Under the pieces are notes generated by a model. That model was given only the letters and a program-made list of their open reading frames with translations. It searched no databases and was not told the DNA's origin. A DNA stretch of 64,000 nt, from positions 10,674,470 to 10,738,469 of the forward strand of contig ML677385.1 of NCBI GenBank assembly GCA_007922305.1, written 5' to 3'. Both the position numbers and the translations under genes were made by a program. The stretch is from Dermatemys mawii. Its lineage: Eukaryota > Chordata > Testudines > Dermatemydidae. This document shows, one piece after another, positions 11,664 to 23,924 of this stretch (position 1 is the first letter of the stretch; every line of letters starts with the position of its first letter).

Positions 11664-12340
11664 CGTACACACCATCCCAATAGCCAGGCCAATATCAAAC
11701 ACCACCCCAATAACCAGTATCAATAAATTATTACAGGGCAGCTCCATATTGATCACAGTATTTAATTCAGTTTATATTTAGTTGTCTCTAGATTTATAGA
11801 TTTCATCGTACTGCAGAATTCTGTGTGGAAAATATATAACTATTTCAGAAATTAATACAGGGGAAGCTGAAAGTTTTGACAGCTAGGCAGGGAATAGTTG
11901 GGCTTTTACCATTCAGGATGGAACAGGTAATTGGTTTGTTTTTGGTACCCAGAAAGCAGCTGATTTTTTTGTTGTGGGGGGAGGGGAAGAATACATCTCT
12001 TCTATTTCTTTCTCTTTTGAGTGGCTATATATGTGGTAGGGTGTGGAGGAATATGAATTCTTCATTCCCAACTCCTGCAGGGGTTGACAGCAACTAGCTG
12101 CCTCATTGCTCCCTATCCCAACAGTTGTTACTACATGCAGCAATGATGGATAAGCACATTAGCTTGCTTTTTTACTAAAAGGATTGTCAGTGAAATAGTG
12201 AATGTAGACATTTAAATTGTTCACGATGGGTTTCCTTGTTAACACTTTATTGAGATGTGCGGGGAAAGCTCACTGAGCCACTAATCTTGCATTAACGAGT
12301 GCACTTCTCAGTGGTCATCAAGTTACTGCTGCCTAGCAGT
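11664..12340. other. Intronic DNA, no gene seen
   Basis: The first part probably continues the old repeat interrupted by the PLE. The 73-76-codon frames on both strands at 11,876-12,143 mirror each other and have no recognisable content. Confidence 0.4.
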
Positions 12341-12472
12341 AGAATCATAGAACTGGAAGGGACCTGAAGAGGTCATTTAGTCCTATCTCTTGCACTCATG
12401 GCAGGACTAAGTATTATCTTACCCATCCCGACAGGTATTTGTCTAACCTGCTCTTAAAAATCTCCAATGATG
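12341..12472 (-). mobile_element. CR1 LINE 3' tail fragment (antisense)
   Basis: The segment starts AGAATCATAGAACTGGAAGG, the reverse complement of the CR1 3' terminus (which ends in ATTCTATGATTCT units). It continues through GGTCATTTAGTCC, GCAGGACTAAGTATTATC and GACAGGTATTTGTCTAACCT to CTCCAATGATGG. This order is typical of sauropsid CR1 tails. Confidence 0.85.
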
Positions 12473-14036
12473 GATAGATATAGTAGCGCTAAGGCATAAG
12501 AAGGAGGGGACTTGTATGAAAATACATTATTAGCATAAAAAGGATCACATCAAGATTGGGCTCTGCAGACTCGCCCATTTTCAGCCAAAGCCATCTTTTT
12601 TTATCCTTTGAGCTAATGATTAGAATCACAGGGAACCTGAGGACTACAATGACCATTTAGCCTAACTTGCCCACACTTTAACTTGTACTGGAGTGATACA
12701 GCCTTTTGAACCTTGCTGCACACTCTTCAAGGTTACAATAAAGCAGATTTAACATACACACGGAAAATGTGCATAGCTGACCAAACAAAAAAGCCTGCAT
12801 GTTTTTTACATACTTACACACACGAGTGACCTACTTTCCATTCCCACTGCCCAGTCTCAAGAAAGACATGTGATAATTGAAATTACCAAAGAAAGAATCT
12901 TGGGTCAGATCTACCAATATTCTCCCAGTGCTCTGGCAACCCAAAACAGCTGTAAACATCCATGTTAGAAAGCAGTGCAAAGCATCCGGATTCTACAGAT
13001 GAATCTACCCCTTCTAAGAGGTGGTTTGGGATGGGCTCATGACTTGTTTTGAGCACCTTCTTTCCTTGCTCTTTTGAAAATCTTTAACTAGTCCCTGAGG
13101 GCTAGTGGGCAAGTGGCTCCCACTCCCAAGGACAAACAAGGTCTTCAGAGATTAGCATCAATGTGACCCAAAGAAAGTGCTTCTGTTTAGTGAATTCTTA
13201 TATCTCAGGTCTTGAAGGCCTGGATTTTGCATGATGCAGGAGAGAAGGATTTATAGGAAGGAAAAAATCTTGCAATTGATTGTAAAATACTTCTTTTGTT
13301 GCCTTTTGTGAATCTGGTGGGAGCATGTCTTTTGTTGGTATAACCAAGACTAGTACTTCTCAGGTCATTCAGATTATCCAGTACCCACACTGGCCTGTGA
13401 TAATCTCTTGCTAATACTGTTTGGTGCAGGAAGGGAATTGCAACTCTCTGTATCTGTGACTCACTGCTCAGATAGACGTCACTTCCAACTCTGAGATAAG
13501 AAATCAGATTTCTTTTCTTTGAGGCACTCTCACATTAACTACTCCATTTTAACACTCTGGATCTGCAGTTCTGTGTTAGCAGTATAAAAATCTTATATAT
13601 TTGAAAATCTTTGTCTTTCCAACTGGTAGTCTGTCACATGCTATCCCAGTGTCTCTTCAATCCCAAGAAATATCTGTATGTCTCTATTTTGGTCTCAATT
13701 TAAAAAAAAAAAAGAAAAGGAAAAAGAAAAAAGAAAAGCAGGATTCTTCTCCTTCCCAAAAGTCAGGAGCATCTGGGTTTAACCTTGATATCATCTTCCA
13801 AAACTAGCATGTATCTATTTACACTTAATTGCAGTCCCAACAAATGTGGACTATAAGCAATATTGTATGCATCACACTTCCAACCTCACGTATATAGTCA
13901 TTAACAGCCATTGTTCAGACAAGTGATGCCCAATATGCACCTTAGAAGGTAAATCAATGCAGAAAACTTCTGTAAGGTGTTTACCCATCATCTCTCCTTC
14001 CCTCCAACATCCCTACTCAACGTACTAGCTAATTAT
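12473..14036. other. Intronic DNA with an A-rich tract
   Basis: No gene seen. A weak CR1-tail-like stretch begins near 12,622 (AGAATCACAGGGAACCTGAGG), too diverged to call. A low-complexity A/G tract lies at about 13,702-13,739. Confidence 0.45.
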
Positions 14037-15006
14037 GGAAATGGATGGGACCTTAGGAAGTCATCTAGTCCATCTTTGTGCTGAGGGAGGATTAAGTACA
14101 CCTAGACCACCCCTGACAGATATTTGTCTAACCTTTTCTTAAAAACCTCCATTCTACAGCCTCTCTTGGCAACAGGTTCCTTTGATTAACCATCTTTTAG
14201 TTAGAAATTTTTTTTCCTAAAATTTCACTTAAATCAAGCTTGCTGTAAACTTCTTGTCCTATCTTGGGTAAACAGGGAGAATATTTGACCACCATTCTCT
14301 TTATAACAGCTTTTCACGTATGTGAAGCCTAATGTCCCCCATTACGCCCTTCTTTAAAATAAATATACCAATTTTTTCATAGATCATGTTTTCTAAACCT
14401 CTTTTTTTTGTTGCTCTCCTCCAGACTCCCTCCAATTTGTCCACATCTTTCTTAAAGTGTGAATCTGAAAATCAGACACAAACTCTACCTGAGCCTCCCC
14501 TGTGTTGAGTATAGCAGAACAATTACCTCCCAATTAATATATCCCGTGAACAGAGACAACTAAGGTGGATTAAGTAATATCTGAGCTTCAGTTGGTGAGA
14601 GACGAGAAGTATTAAATTAATATTTAAAAAATATTACCTCACCTACCTTGTCTCTCTAATATCCTGGGACCAGCATGGCTATTACAACCCTGCATACATA
14701 TCCCAGCAATGATATTTTCCTTTATGTTATTTGCTGCATCACATTGTTGACTCTTTCTGTTTGTGATATACCAGCATACCCAGATCCTTTTCTGCAGTAC
14801 TGCCCAGCCAGTTCATCCTCATTTTGTACTTGTATATTTTTTCCTTTTTAAATGTAGTACTTTGCACTTACTGAATTTCATCGTGTTGATTTCAGACCAA
14901 TTCTCCAATTTATCAAGTTCATTTTAAATTCTAATCTTGTCCTCCAAATTACTTGTAGTTCCTCCCAGTTTCATGTCTTCCACAAACTGAATACATTTAA
15001 TCTTTG
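14037..15006 (-). mobile_element. CR1 LINE 3' region (antisense), interrupted
   Basis: A long antisense CR1 tail can be followed from GGAAATGGATGGGACC through GACAGATATTTGTCTAACCT, CTTCTTGTCCTATCTTGGG, TTTGTTGCTCTCCTCCAGAC, CAATTTGTCCACATCTTTC, TCACATTGTTGACTC, CCCAGATCCTTTTCTGCAGT, ACTTTGCACTTACTGAATTT and CCTCCAAATTACTTGTAGTT to AATACATTTAATC. These are landmark blocks of turtle/archosaur CR1 copies in reverse orientation. A 152-bp foreign piece lies at 14,546-14,697. Confidence 0.9.
14546..14697. mobile_element. Short palindromic element inserted in CR1
   Basis: The CR1 sequence is interrupted between two copies of ATATCCC (14539-14545 and 14698-14704), a 7-bp target duplication. The insert has inverted arms: AGAGACAACTAAGGTGG-like at about 14,552, mirrored by CACCTACCTTGTCTCTCTAA near 14,640. 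It carries CAGTTGGTGAGAGACGAGAAG in the middle. The same family occurs at about 24,446-24,590. The class is uncertain; its arrangement recalls PLE terminal units. Confidence 0.65.
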
Positions 15007-15950
15007 GATTTAGATTCAAATTCATCCAGTTTCAGAGAGCCACTGCAAAGCCCTTCTGTATTATGTGTTCCCTGTGATGGGACTCTGTACAGCCAACACA
15101 GGCAGTGCAACTATGCAGGGAGGTCCTTACACTTCCTGCGTGCAGCAAAGTGGGACTCCAGGACTGCTACAAATAGGCCAGCCAGGAGATAACTCTTTGG
15201 GACAGAGTGCACAGGCTCCCACAGCATCTGTAGTTCTGTATATCCAGTGGCCCCAAGCAAAGTCTCAGCAGCTGTAATTACAACCAGCATGCTGGAGTGG
15301 CTGCAGAAGAACTTTGTTCCAGTTCTGTACCCTACCCCAGGTTGGATGTGAATTTAATACCTACCTCTGCTCTGTGTTCCTTGCGCAAATCTTGATTAGC
15401 CATCCTCGGATGGTTGTGTGCCATGGGTGGAATTTTAAAAGAACACCTTGGATTTTATTCTTATTACACAGGCCTCTTTATAGTACTCTAACAGTGTAAA
15501 GGGGCCTCACTGTGAATGAGGCCTTCATGTTGTTGGGATTTCGTGGTTCCCAATAAGTCAGAGGCCAGGCAGAACCAAGGATTTTTGATATTTTATTTGA
15601 TTCAATTCAATTCAATACAATATGCACAAAGGGAGAGCCCCTGGTAACAAGAATCAACCAGAGTGTCTCCAGCCAGGAGCCCCTCCCCTGCACTCCACAT
15701 GTTGAGCTCACTCCTCCTCCCCCAGACAATGAGTGATTCCAGAATGTTCCTAGGGTAGTGAGCCATAGCATGCCTCTCTGCACATATGTATCTTCCAAAT
15801 AACATTTTGTTTAAACTGAACACAAACATACCCTTCAATGTAAATGAGCATCAGGCCTTTCACCTTGGACTACAAGCTTTTTGGAGCAGTGACCAACTTT
15901 ATTTTCTTTTTGTACAGCATCTACAATGGGGCTTCAATCCTAAACAGGTT
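15007..15950. other. Intronic DNA, no confirmed gene
   Basis: Two overlapping frames at 15,004-15,277 (62 and 70 codons) share one stretch. The second is rich in Gly, Ser, Gln and Thr (LLQIGQPGDN, LGQSAQAPTA), but I cannot assign it to a family. An (AATTC)-like simple repeat lies at about 15,598-15,617. The remainder was not recognised. Confidence 0.35.
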
Positions 15951-15958
15951 CTCTAGGC

Positions 15959-16290
15959 CAGCGATTCTCAAACTTTGAGGAACCACGACCCTCTTTCGGT
16001 TATGTGGCTTGCGACACGCCCCTTGTATGTCCACCGAAAAGCCGCCGAAGTCATTGCTTTCGCATTAGGCGGAGTTTCAGTGGACATGCACGATCTTCAA
16101 AGTGCCCGTCAAAAAGCCGGAAGCAATCACTTTGGCGGCTTTTCTTAGCACTCTTGGAAGTCCACCGAAAAGCTGCAGAATGCAGAAACAATCATTTTGG
16201 TGGATGTTTGGCGGCAAACTGAGCTCGTGACCCCCCTGGGATCGGTCGGCGATCCCCGGGGGGTCGTGACCCCCAGTTTGAGAACAACTG
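15959..16290. mobile_element. hAT MITE with perfect 8-bp target duplication
   Basis: The ends are inverted: CAGCGATTCTCAAACTTTG on the left and CAGTTTGAGAACAACTG on the right. It is flanked by identical CTCTAGGC octamers at 15951-15958 and 16291-16298. The interior has repeated CACCGAAAAGC.GC blocks (around 16,031 and 16,162) with no coding capacity. The 8-bp duplication and the CAG..CTG ends are diagnostic of hAT. Confidence 0.9.
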
Positions 16291-16490
16291 CTCTAGGCAC
16301 TATGACTGTTGAAATAACTGAATGATAATTAATGTGATAGAGTACACTCCCAGCAGCTGCCAATGATGCTGTCTGTTTTAGTAAACTGTTTTTCTTTATT
16401 ACATGTAATACAGAAATACTGTATCTATGTTGTACATAGTGTGTATTATCAGAAATTCCTTCAAAAATGAATGAGTAGGTGAAGATTTTT

Positions 16491-16553
16491 TACTCGCCCT
16501 TTGTCATAGCATGATGCTGATTTTGTACTCAGCCTTTGTCATAGCATGATGCA
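16491..16553. repeat. 35-bp unit tandem duplication
   Basis: The block TACTC.GCCTTTGTCATAGC plus ATGATGC occurs at 16491 and again at 16526, a head-to-tail duplication with a 35-bp period. Confidence 0.8.
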
Positions 16554-19500
16554 GGAAAATATTTTTTCACTTTATCATACTGCTGCTGTTTTGCACTTGA
16601 TCTACTCAGCTCTGGTCCTTGTAGATAATTGACAAGTCAAGTAACATTCCCACCAACCAAAATCAGAACTGCATCCCAGCAGCCATCCATCCATTCATTA
16701 GTTCCCAGCAGTTTGCCAGCACAGTGCTACAAAGAACACAAGTACTATTTGTCAAACACTAAATATCTGCTTTTCGGAGGAGTTCCTTCTTTAAAGGGAT
16801 TTTATTTTTCTTGGCAACATCTGAACTTACATTTTACCGTTGCTCAATGGTAAATATACCAAAGTTCTGAGTTAGCAGCAGCTCACTCATAACTTTAACC
16901 TTCTGTCATGTGTTTCACAGCAGTTTCTTATATTATCTGTGCTGGAAATCATTCTGTTCTACCTTGATATTAAAAAGGAGGGAATTCTTTCATTTCCAAG
17001 TCAAACTACCACTGTCCTATTCTAAAGCTTCCTTCCAAAAAGTATTAGAACAAAATCCTCATGAGTGGTAATTAAATTTGACAGTGTGGGCTTTGTAGCA
17101 ATTCACAAACCTGTACTTTGTGCATCAGCATTCCTTATTATTCTAATTAAAGTGGAACATTGTGCCCTCGCCAGTCATTAATGGGTTTTCATTTCATAAA
17201 AGACATTTGCAGAAGTTAAAATGGGCAGTTCACATGAAGTCCACAGGCAACAGCGTTAAAATTAGCATCACCATAGCAACAGTCTCCCATCATTAGCATT
17301 CAGGGCAACAGGAAATGTTTTGTTGTGCTTTTGTTTCCATATATATATATTAATTTGTAAATGGAAAAGCCTACAGAACACGTATTTCAGGTAAAATAAA
17401 TATATGTAGCTGAATGTGGCTGTTGCAGGATTTCTGAGATTTATGGTGGGAGTTTTTTCCCCTACAAAAGCTACATTTCATGATCTCTACAGCTGTGCAT
17501 GTCTAACCTCCTGAGAAGCATTTATTCATTGCCAGCCTGCTGCTCGCCAATACGGTTTTGTATGAAGTCTCTCACTGGGTGCCGGAGAATCCATACTCAG
17601 TAAAGGATTCTGTTGAGTCTTTAGAAATCGTTACCTGATCAAACAGAAGGATCCTTGTATCCCATCAAGTGGGGCTATTGTGCGTGTATACCAAGATCAG
17701 TTTGGGCTTTTGAAAATAAGATGTTTAAATTCCATTTTTCTGACAAATAGCAATACAAGTGCATAAATTAAAAGCTAGTGAGACATAACATTCAATCCTG
17801 GCTTGTCTTGCATGAGTAGGAAAGGTTGATGAGGCAGGCAGGATCTCCCCTGCTGTAGTTCACACCTAAAGAAGATCCAAGCAGAATGCTGATACTCAGA
17901 CCCCTTTGAGTGGGAAACAAGGCTGCTGCTGGCCATTGCGTTTGGCAGTCCAAAGAGCATATGATCAGCCGCGCTGGGGGCAGGCCTTGCTTCCCTGCTA
18001 GCATTTGGTAGCTGTGAGGAGCACATTCTGCACCTTCAGGAAGAATACTACATAACAAACAGCATATCCCCTCAGTGCTCCCTGAGGCATTCTGCCTGCG
18101 CCTGCCTTGTTCAGGCAAAATGCACCCAGCCACTACAGCAGGAGCACAGTTTGGCCCACAGATGCCAAGTCATTTTTCGGGAGGGAAATTAAACAAAATT
18201 ACTATTCTAATGTAATATGTGTGTCTGATCAGAAGTAATAACAAAGATGATAATGTTTATTCAGTCCTATTTTCTCAGTTTCTGCCTTAGTTTTCCACAG
18301 GAGCAGTCACCCGTTACCTTCCAACCTCCTATAATATCCTACTTTACAATTTTTTGCATAAGAGATACTTTAACTACTAAATCAGCTTGTTTTTCAAAGG
18401 CGGGGGGATGTAAAATGCATTATCAGGGGTTCTTAAACATTTTCATAGTCTGGACCACATTTTAATGCAAAGATTGTCTTGTGAGTACCTGCTCTCCCAC
18501 TTATGCTAATTATTTTTTCCACCCACCAAATTTGTGTAGTTGGAAGAATATGAGAAAAAATTGCTATTGTGTCCTCAAGAATGCTGCCCAAAGTGGAGCA
18601 GCTGTAAGGGCATTTTTAATTCAGCACCTGGTGTGTTGTGAAGCAGGAGAGGGTGGTGTGGCTATTGACTGAGGTTCTGAAACTTCTTTATATGCTCACA
18701 TTTGTTCAGCCATTTACTTTTCTTCTTCTACTCAAGCACCTTTTTGCTAGATCAGGTTAATTTCTCAGCTCAATTGACGTGTATCCCTTTTTATTCCAGG
18801 TATTTTCTAAACATCTAAAGCTTTTCTTTTCTTCTTCATATTCCCTTGTCCCCTGCTGAAAATGATACTTTGCAGCATTTTCTCAGTTGATCTGCCCAGA
18901 TACATTCATTAGTGCAATGAAGTGTCTTAATAACAGAACAACCTTCACGGAAGCCATAATTCAGAGCTCATGAAAATTAAACAGTTTAATGCTTATAGTC
19001 CTATAAAATTAAGTCTCACCCTAAATCTGAGTATTTTTCATGATTCTTTTCAGTGCTGAGACTTAGTTATCAAATTTAAAAAGTGGCACTTCCATTTCTG
19101 AAGTATCGCTGACTTACAGAGCCATCACCTCTCTTGGGACGAGACTCGCATCTCTCTCTTCCTGATCAGACATCATCCAGGCTGCACAGTTTCCTGCCTA
19201 CCCTGAGAGTTCCCCAGCAAGCCAGATGGTGAAAACAGCCTGCATCTGCACTATAGGCTCAGAGGCTATAAATCTGTAATTCCCCGCAGTTATAAGCTAC
19301 CATGTAGCTCCTTCTAAGCAAGCATCTCTATTCTTAAGGTGAAAGCACTACAGCTAAAACATTGAAACAATAAAAGAACTTACACCCATGCTAATGAGAT
19401 TACCGGAGATCACCCCTCAAATCTAACAGGTGATCTGTCCTTCAAAGCCCACCAAGGGTTTTTTTTGTGGTTACAAGTTTGCAACAGCTGTTAGTGCAGA

Positions 19501-20873
19501 ACAAGTACCCCCATGAGTCTCAGAGTTCTTCTTTATACAGCTGGGATCTTTGGATTCCAAAAATAGGTAATTAGCAGCAAATAGGTTCTCTCCTCAGGGT
19601 AAAGCTTCAAAAGGTCGGGTCTGGGAGTAGGAATTTGCATTCCCCTCCCCACAGGTATTTCTTAGGAAACCCATTTAATGTTCATCCCAAAAGCTCTTTC
19701 TTTTCTGGCACTTTGTTTAAAATAGTCCTTTAAAGCTTATTGCAGTTCCTAGGGTTTACACAGGCCATGTCTCCCCACTCCTTGCCCTTTCCCCCTGCCG
19801 CCCCGAGAAGTTACATATCCATACTAATACATAAACTTTATAATTATATTACAATGGATTCCAAAGGTATTTAAACTTAATTCAATAAGATCTCCCACAG
19901 ATATTGCAGGGAACTGATGTATCTGCCCCAGTATAGTTCATTCTGTCCATACCTGATGCCTTCCAACTAATACCTACAAAAAACAGGTTTCTACCAGTGA
20001 GACCATTGGTCAATAAGATGTAGTTCCAAAAGAGCAAGTTGTATTCTTGTACTTTAGTTTGCTTTAGGCATCGTCATCAAAACTGCAGGCAAAATTCTGA
20101 CCCCAAAAACTTTATTTCTTTTTTATTGGTGATGATTTATGAAGCTGAAAAGCTCATTACAGTTTTCAAAAACTGAGTTGAACTTGTGACATTGGTAGTT
20201 TAAAAAAAACCATTTTTTGACTTCAGAACTGAGGTATTTGATATAAGCTTTGATGGAGAGAGGGATGTGACACACCAACGGGTTGTTTTTCTGATCGTAA
20301 TTGCATTCAGCTTTATTTATTTTTTTAAAATTACTGCCTGTTAACTGAAGTTACTATCTCAAACTTAATTTCCTTTTTTTTATTACCAGGGTGGCTCAGT
20401 CAAAACAATTTGAAATGCTTCACAACCATATTACCACTGCTCAGATTTCTTTCTAAGTTTTTATTAAGCAACACACAGTATGCGTCCATATAAACCAACA
20501 CCAGATTCCATAGGGAAGCAAGGATAATACGGGTGGTGTTTCATACCTGCTTTTGTGACCCTCATTGTCTCATTGTTAACTCATCTAGTGTCAAAGTCTG
20601 AGAGCCTGATTCTCCTTTCTTAATGGTTTTACACAAATTTAACCACAGTGACACAAAAGGCAGCTAGAGATTCCCCTGATGTAAATCTGGAGGTATTTGA
20701 CCCACTCCACTTCCCCCACCTCTCCTCACGCCAGGTGTTTTTGTGGATTGCAGCAGAGTAAATGGCCAGAGTGGTGCATATTCCAATACTTTCAGGCTGA
20801 TGGAGCAGTCCCTGGGCTGCTCTAAGTTACACCAGGACCAGTTCAGTCCCCAGTGAATCCCAGGGTCAGGAGA
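16554..20873. other. Long intronic stretch, remnants only
   Basis: No exon or RNA gene seen. At about 18,424 the string CAGGGGTTCTTAAACATTTTC resembles a single hAT end (CAGGGGTTCTCAAAC type) without a visible partner. The segment of about 19,100-19,960 has the look of an old LTR-type repeat (polypyrimidine blocks, AATAAA-like motifs) but cannot be classified. Frames of 83 and 113 codons at 17,775-18,133 overlap on the same strand and show no domain. Confidence 0.4.
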
Positions 20874-20972
20874 AGCGACAAAGAGTCCTGTGGCACCTTA
20901 AAGACTAACAAAAGTATTGAAGCATAAGCTTTCGTGGGCTAATACCCACTTTGTCAGATGCATGCAGTGGGT
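20874..20972 (-). mobile_element. PLE terminal repeat fragment
   Basis: This is an isolated terminal unit of the same type as in the 10.2-11.7 kb element: GACAAAGAGTCCTGTGGCAC, CTTAAAGACTAACAAAAG, then AGCATAAGCTTTCGTGGGCT and AATACCCACTTTGTCAGATG. On the minus strand 20961-20921 gives CTGACAA, an extra A, stem GTGGGT/AGCCCAC, GAAA, GCTTATGC, a hammerhead-like layout with an altered core (A for G8). There is no coding part. Confidence 0.75.
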
Positions 20973-21705
20973 CAGGAGAGGGTCAGGTTAGTAGAAGATT
21001 GTAATTCTTGTGCCATAAGCTGCTTGACTGGCTTGAGGAATCTGCGCCCCATTGACTTCAGTGAAGTTCCACTTGATTTACAGCAGTGTAAATGAGATGA
21101 GAGTCTGGCACTCACTGTCTTCTCTTCTTTACCAGGGTTTTTCACGTTAGTGCCAAAAGCATGTTGAGTAAGCATTTGCTGTTGGCAAAACATGAGTCTC
21201 TGTTTGTAGTCCCTAGAGCAAGCCAAGTGCAAAACCCTTCGTACAGCTTTGCTTTTGTAGATTTGTTCACCATTCCACAAGTAAGCTAAGGAAAAGCTCT
21301 CTCAGACCATATCTTTTACACGGCCATTGCAGGGTGTGTTCCATGTTGTACTCTTGTACTTTGATCAGTCTGGTCTTAAATTATCCAAATGGTGGGACTC
21401 CTACCATTCCCCTGGGAGATAATTCCACAGTGTTATTCTAAATACATTTTGCTCAATTTCATACTAACACATGTACACACTTCCAAAAAATTCCCCTCCC
21501 TCTTTGGTGTCCACACTCTTCAATATTAGGCAGCTTTTACACCTTTCTCCAATAAGGCAATATTAAACCAAGTTAACCTATTTTCCTCTCTTTTTTCTAA
21601 TATAAAAAAGACACTTTGGAGCACCTTAGGTAATTCTCCTTTTTCCTCCCTCAACTTGTGTATGAGTGTGTCTCCTTTAAATATTCATTTAAAGTCATAG
21701 GAGCC
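20973..21705. other. Intronic DNA with a short amniote-type repeat
   Basis: The stretch of about 21,048-21,108 (CCATTGACTTCAGTGAAGTT, then TTTACAGCAGTGTAAATGAG) matches the family described at 23,925. Otherwise nothing was recognised. The 102-codon minus frame at 20,972-21,280 overlaps this repeat and the PLE tail and is not a gene. Confidence 0.5.
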
Positions 21706-21825
21706 TTAGGGCTTGTGTGAATGAACAATTAGTTCAAAGCACGCTGGGGTGTAAATCTACCTTGCGCTAGCTTCTTGCACACTGTGTCCATGTCAATCCT
21801 GATGCTACGCACGTAAAGTTCCTTA

Positions 21826-22085
21826 GGGTACGACTATACTACCCACCGGATCAGTGGGTAGCGCTCGATGTAGCGGATTGATTTATTGCATCTCATCTAG
21901 ACACAATAAATTGATCCCTAAACGTGCTCCCCGTTGACTCAGGAACTCCGTCTCGGAAAGAGGAGTAAGTGGAGTCGGCAGGGGAGCTGCCACGGTTGCC
22001 TCTCCGCCATGGGGACGGTCAGGAAAGTTGATTTAAGATACTGTGACTTCAGCTACGCTATTGTAGCTGCAGTCCAGTCCAGCCT
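21826..22085. mobile_element. Inserted MITE 1 (TTA target)
   Basis: It starts GGGTACGACTATACTACCCA after TTA (21823-21825) and is followed by TTA at 22086-22088. Inside are short arms such as GATTGATTTATTGCATCTC mirrored by ACACAATAAATTGATCC. A 3-bp TTA duplication fits PIF/Harbinger-type MITEs. Confidence 0.65.
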
Positions 22086-22181
22086 TTAGGGCGCTTTACT
22101 TTACTCCCATTTTAAAGCAGAGTAGATCAAATGTCACTACGGAACTTTTGACATAGGCAGCACTGTCCACATGGACACTTA

Positions 22182-22424
22182 GTCCTGGTCTACACTGAGG
22201 AGGGATCGACCTAAGATACGCAACTTCAGCTATGCAAATACAGTAGCTGAAGTCAACATATTTAGGTCGACTTACCACAGCATCTTCACAGAAGTGGGTC
22301 AACACTGCTGCTCCTCTATCGACTCTACCTGCACCTCTCGTGGCGGTGGAGTACTGACATCGATGCGAGAGTGCTCGGGGATCGATCACTACCTACCAAT
22401 CTGTCAGGTAGTGTAGACCTGCCC
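22182..22424. mobile_element. Inserted MITE 2 (TTA target)
   Basis: A 243-bp unit starts GTCCTGGTCTACACTGAGG and ends TAGTGTAGACCTGCCC, so the ends are inverted. It is flanked by TTA at 22179-22181 and 22425-22427. The interior has palindromic arms (GACCTAAGATACGCAACTTC and CTGAAGTCAACATATTTAGG). It has no coding capacity. Confidence 0.75.
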
Positions 22425-22688
22425 TTAATGTGCGTCAGATTTGTGTGTTGGGGAACTGACACAGGTGGTGCATGTCTATACAACACAATGCTGGGACCAG
22501 GGAGAGAGTTAAAAACAGTGGAGTAAGAGCATGCTAAAGATGCACGACCTAGGGTTGAGAGCTGTGACCAGACCTTCCCAGTAACTGCCGCAGACAAATA
22601 ACGGTGCGGAAAGCTAACTGGCAAGCTTGTTAGTGAGTTGTCGATTTTCACCCTAGCTTGCCATTAACTCAGTTTGTATATACAAGCC

Positions 22689-23924
22689 TTCAGAGCCTCT
22701 CACTGTTGCACTGACACTGTCATGTCCCAGTCTGTATTTGTCTGTATTGTGATATGTGCAGGAGGTTCATTGGTTCAGAAAGACTGAGAGACAATCTAAT
22801 CTAAGAGTCTTGCTTAGTTGCTAGTTGCTTAATTGCTTAGTATACAAATTTATCTTTCTCCCTCCAGTTTTCCTTTTACTAGATCATACCCAAAACACAC
22901 TTATTTTCCTATTTTTTCTCTTTTTGGAAAATCTGCTAACAAAGACATTAGGTAAATGGTCATGCCCCACACTGTTTTCCTGAACATAAACCTCTGCCCC
23001 AACTATAAAACCGAGCAATGGATTTTTTTACTCCCCTGGACATACACTCCCTGGGCATGATCCTTGTCATCCGTATATCCCATCCCCCAACCTTAGCTCT
23101 GCCTATTGCAAGCCTAAACGAGTTTGATCCCAAAAGCAAAGCACCAAAATATACTATTCTAAAGTGCCTGCTATATGTCTTCAGGGTCTTATCCTACCCA
23201 CATTGTCATAGTATCTTCAGCAAGTGGGATTTACCTTTAATCTTCTCTTTTGGAAGCCCACTTTAGGGATCCACAGTCTAATTTTTTTTCTGAAACAGTG
23301 GCAGTTTCACTGGTGAATGATAAATGAAACACAAGAGAAAAGTTTCACATTTTAACAAAAACTTCTCAAGTGAAATTTGCATTGACATCCTTTTACATGG
23401 CTTCACCTGGCAGATTCCAGCTGCAAGTGAAAACGGACAGGTGGCAACCTTAGATCAATGTCTTGTTATTACTGGGAAGCTTTGATCTAACTAATGTATA
23501 ATAAATAAGTTTCTGCATTTTAATCACCTGGCTGTTTTCATATTGCTTGTTTTGCTGAGATTGATTTGTTTTTCAAACACTCATCCTGATCTTCCTGTTT
23601 TTCTTTTGTTTTTAATTAGATTATTTTTGATCATTTATTTATTTCAGCACACCTACCAGTAGACAGTTAGACGGCGTTTATTATGCTGTTTACCCACAAC
23701 TTTCCCCCTTTCCCATCCTTGCAAGAGCCACCATAATTTTTAAATGTGTCTAAACTTTTTATTGGGGCGCATAAGAAGCCATAGTCCTTACTTTGCAATA
23801 GGATGCTTCATTATTGAACACTGATTTCTGGTGCTTTAATGTGCTTAAAATAATAAAAGGTCAAGAACTTCTTTTGCCAATAAAAAGATGATTAAGGGCT
23901 CTTTAAATTCTGATTCTACTCTCA
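22689..23924. other. Intronic DNA, no gene seen
   Basis: AT-rich sequence. The 82-codon plus frame at 23,018-23,266 shows no domain. Confidence 0.45.

Larger units (their letters stand above)
21709..22688. mobile_element. Outer palindromic MITE split by two inserted MITEs
   Basis: The left arm begins GGGCTTGTGTGAATGAACAA after TTA at 21706-21708. The right arm ends CTCAGTTTGTATATACAAGCC at about 22,688 and is its inverted counterpart: arms carry AGCACGCTGGGGTG on the left and CACCCTAGCTTGCC on the right. The middle of the outer element (CTTTACTCCCATTTTAAAGC) survives at about 22,089-22,178. Two other MITEs occupy 21,826-22,085 and 22,182-22,424. The part from 22,428 to 22,640 is less well explained. 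Confidence 0.65.

Noticed and set aside
19100..19960. Endogenous retrovirus LTR
   Set aside because: Composition is suggestive, but no paired LTR, primer site or coding remnant could be found, so it was left unclassified.
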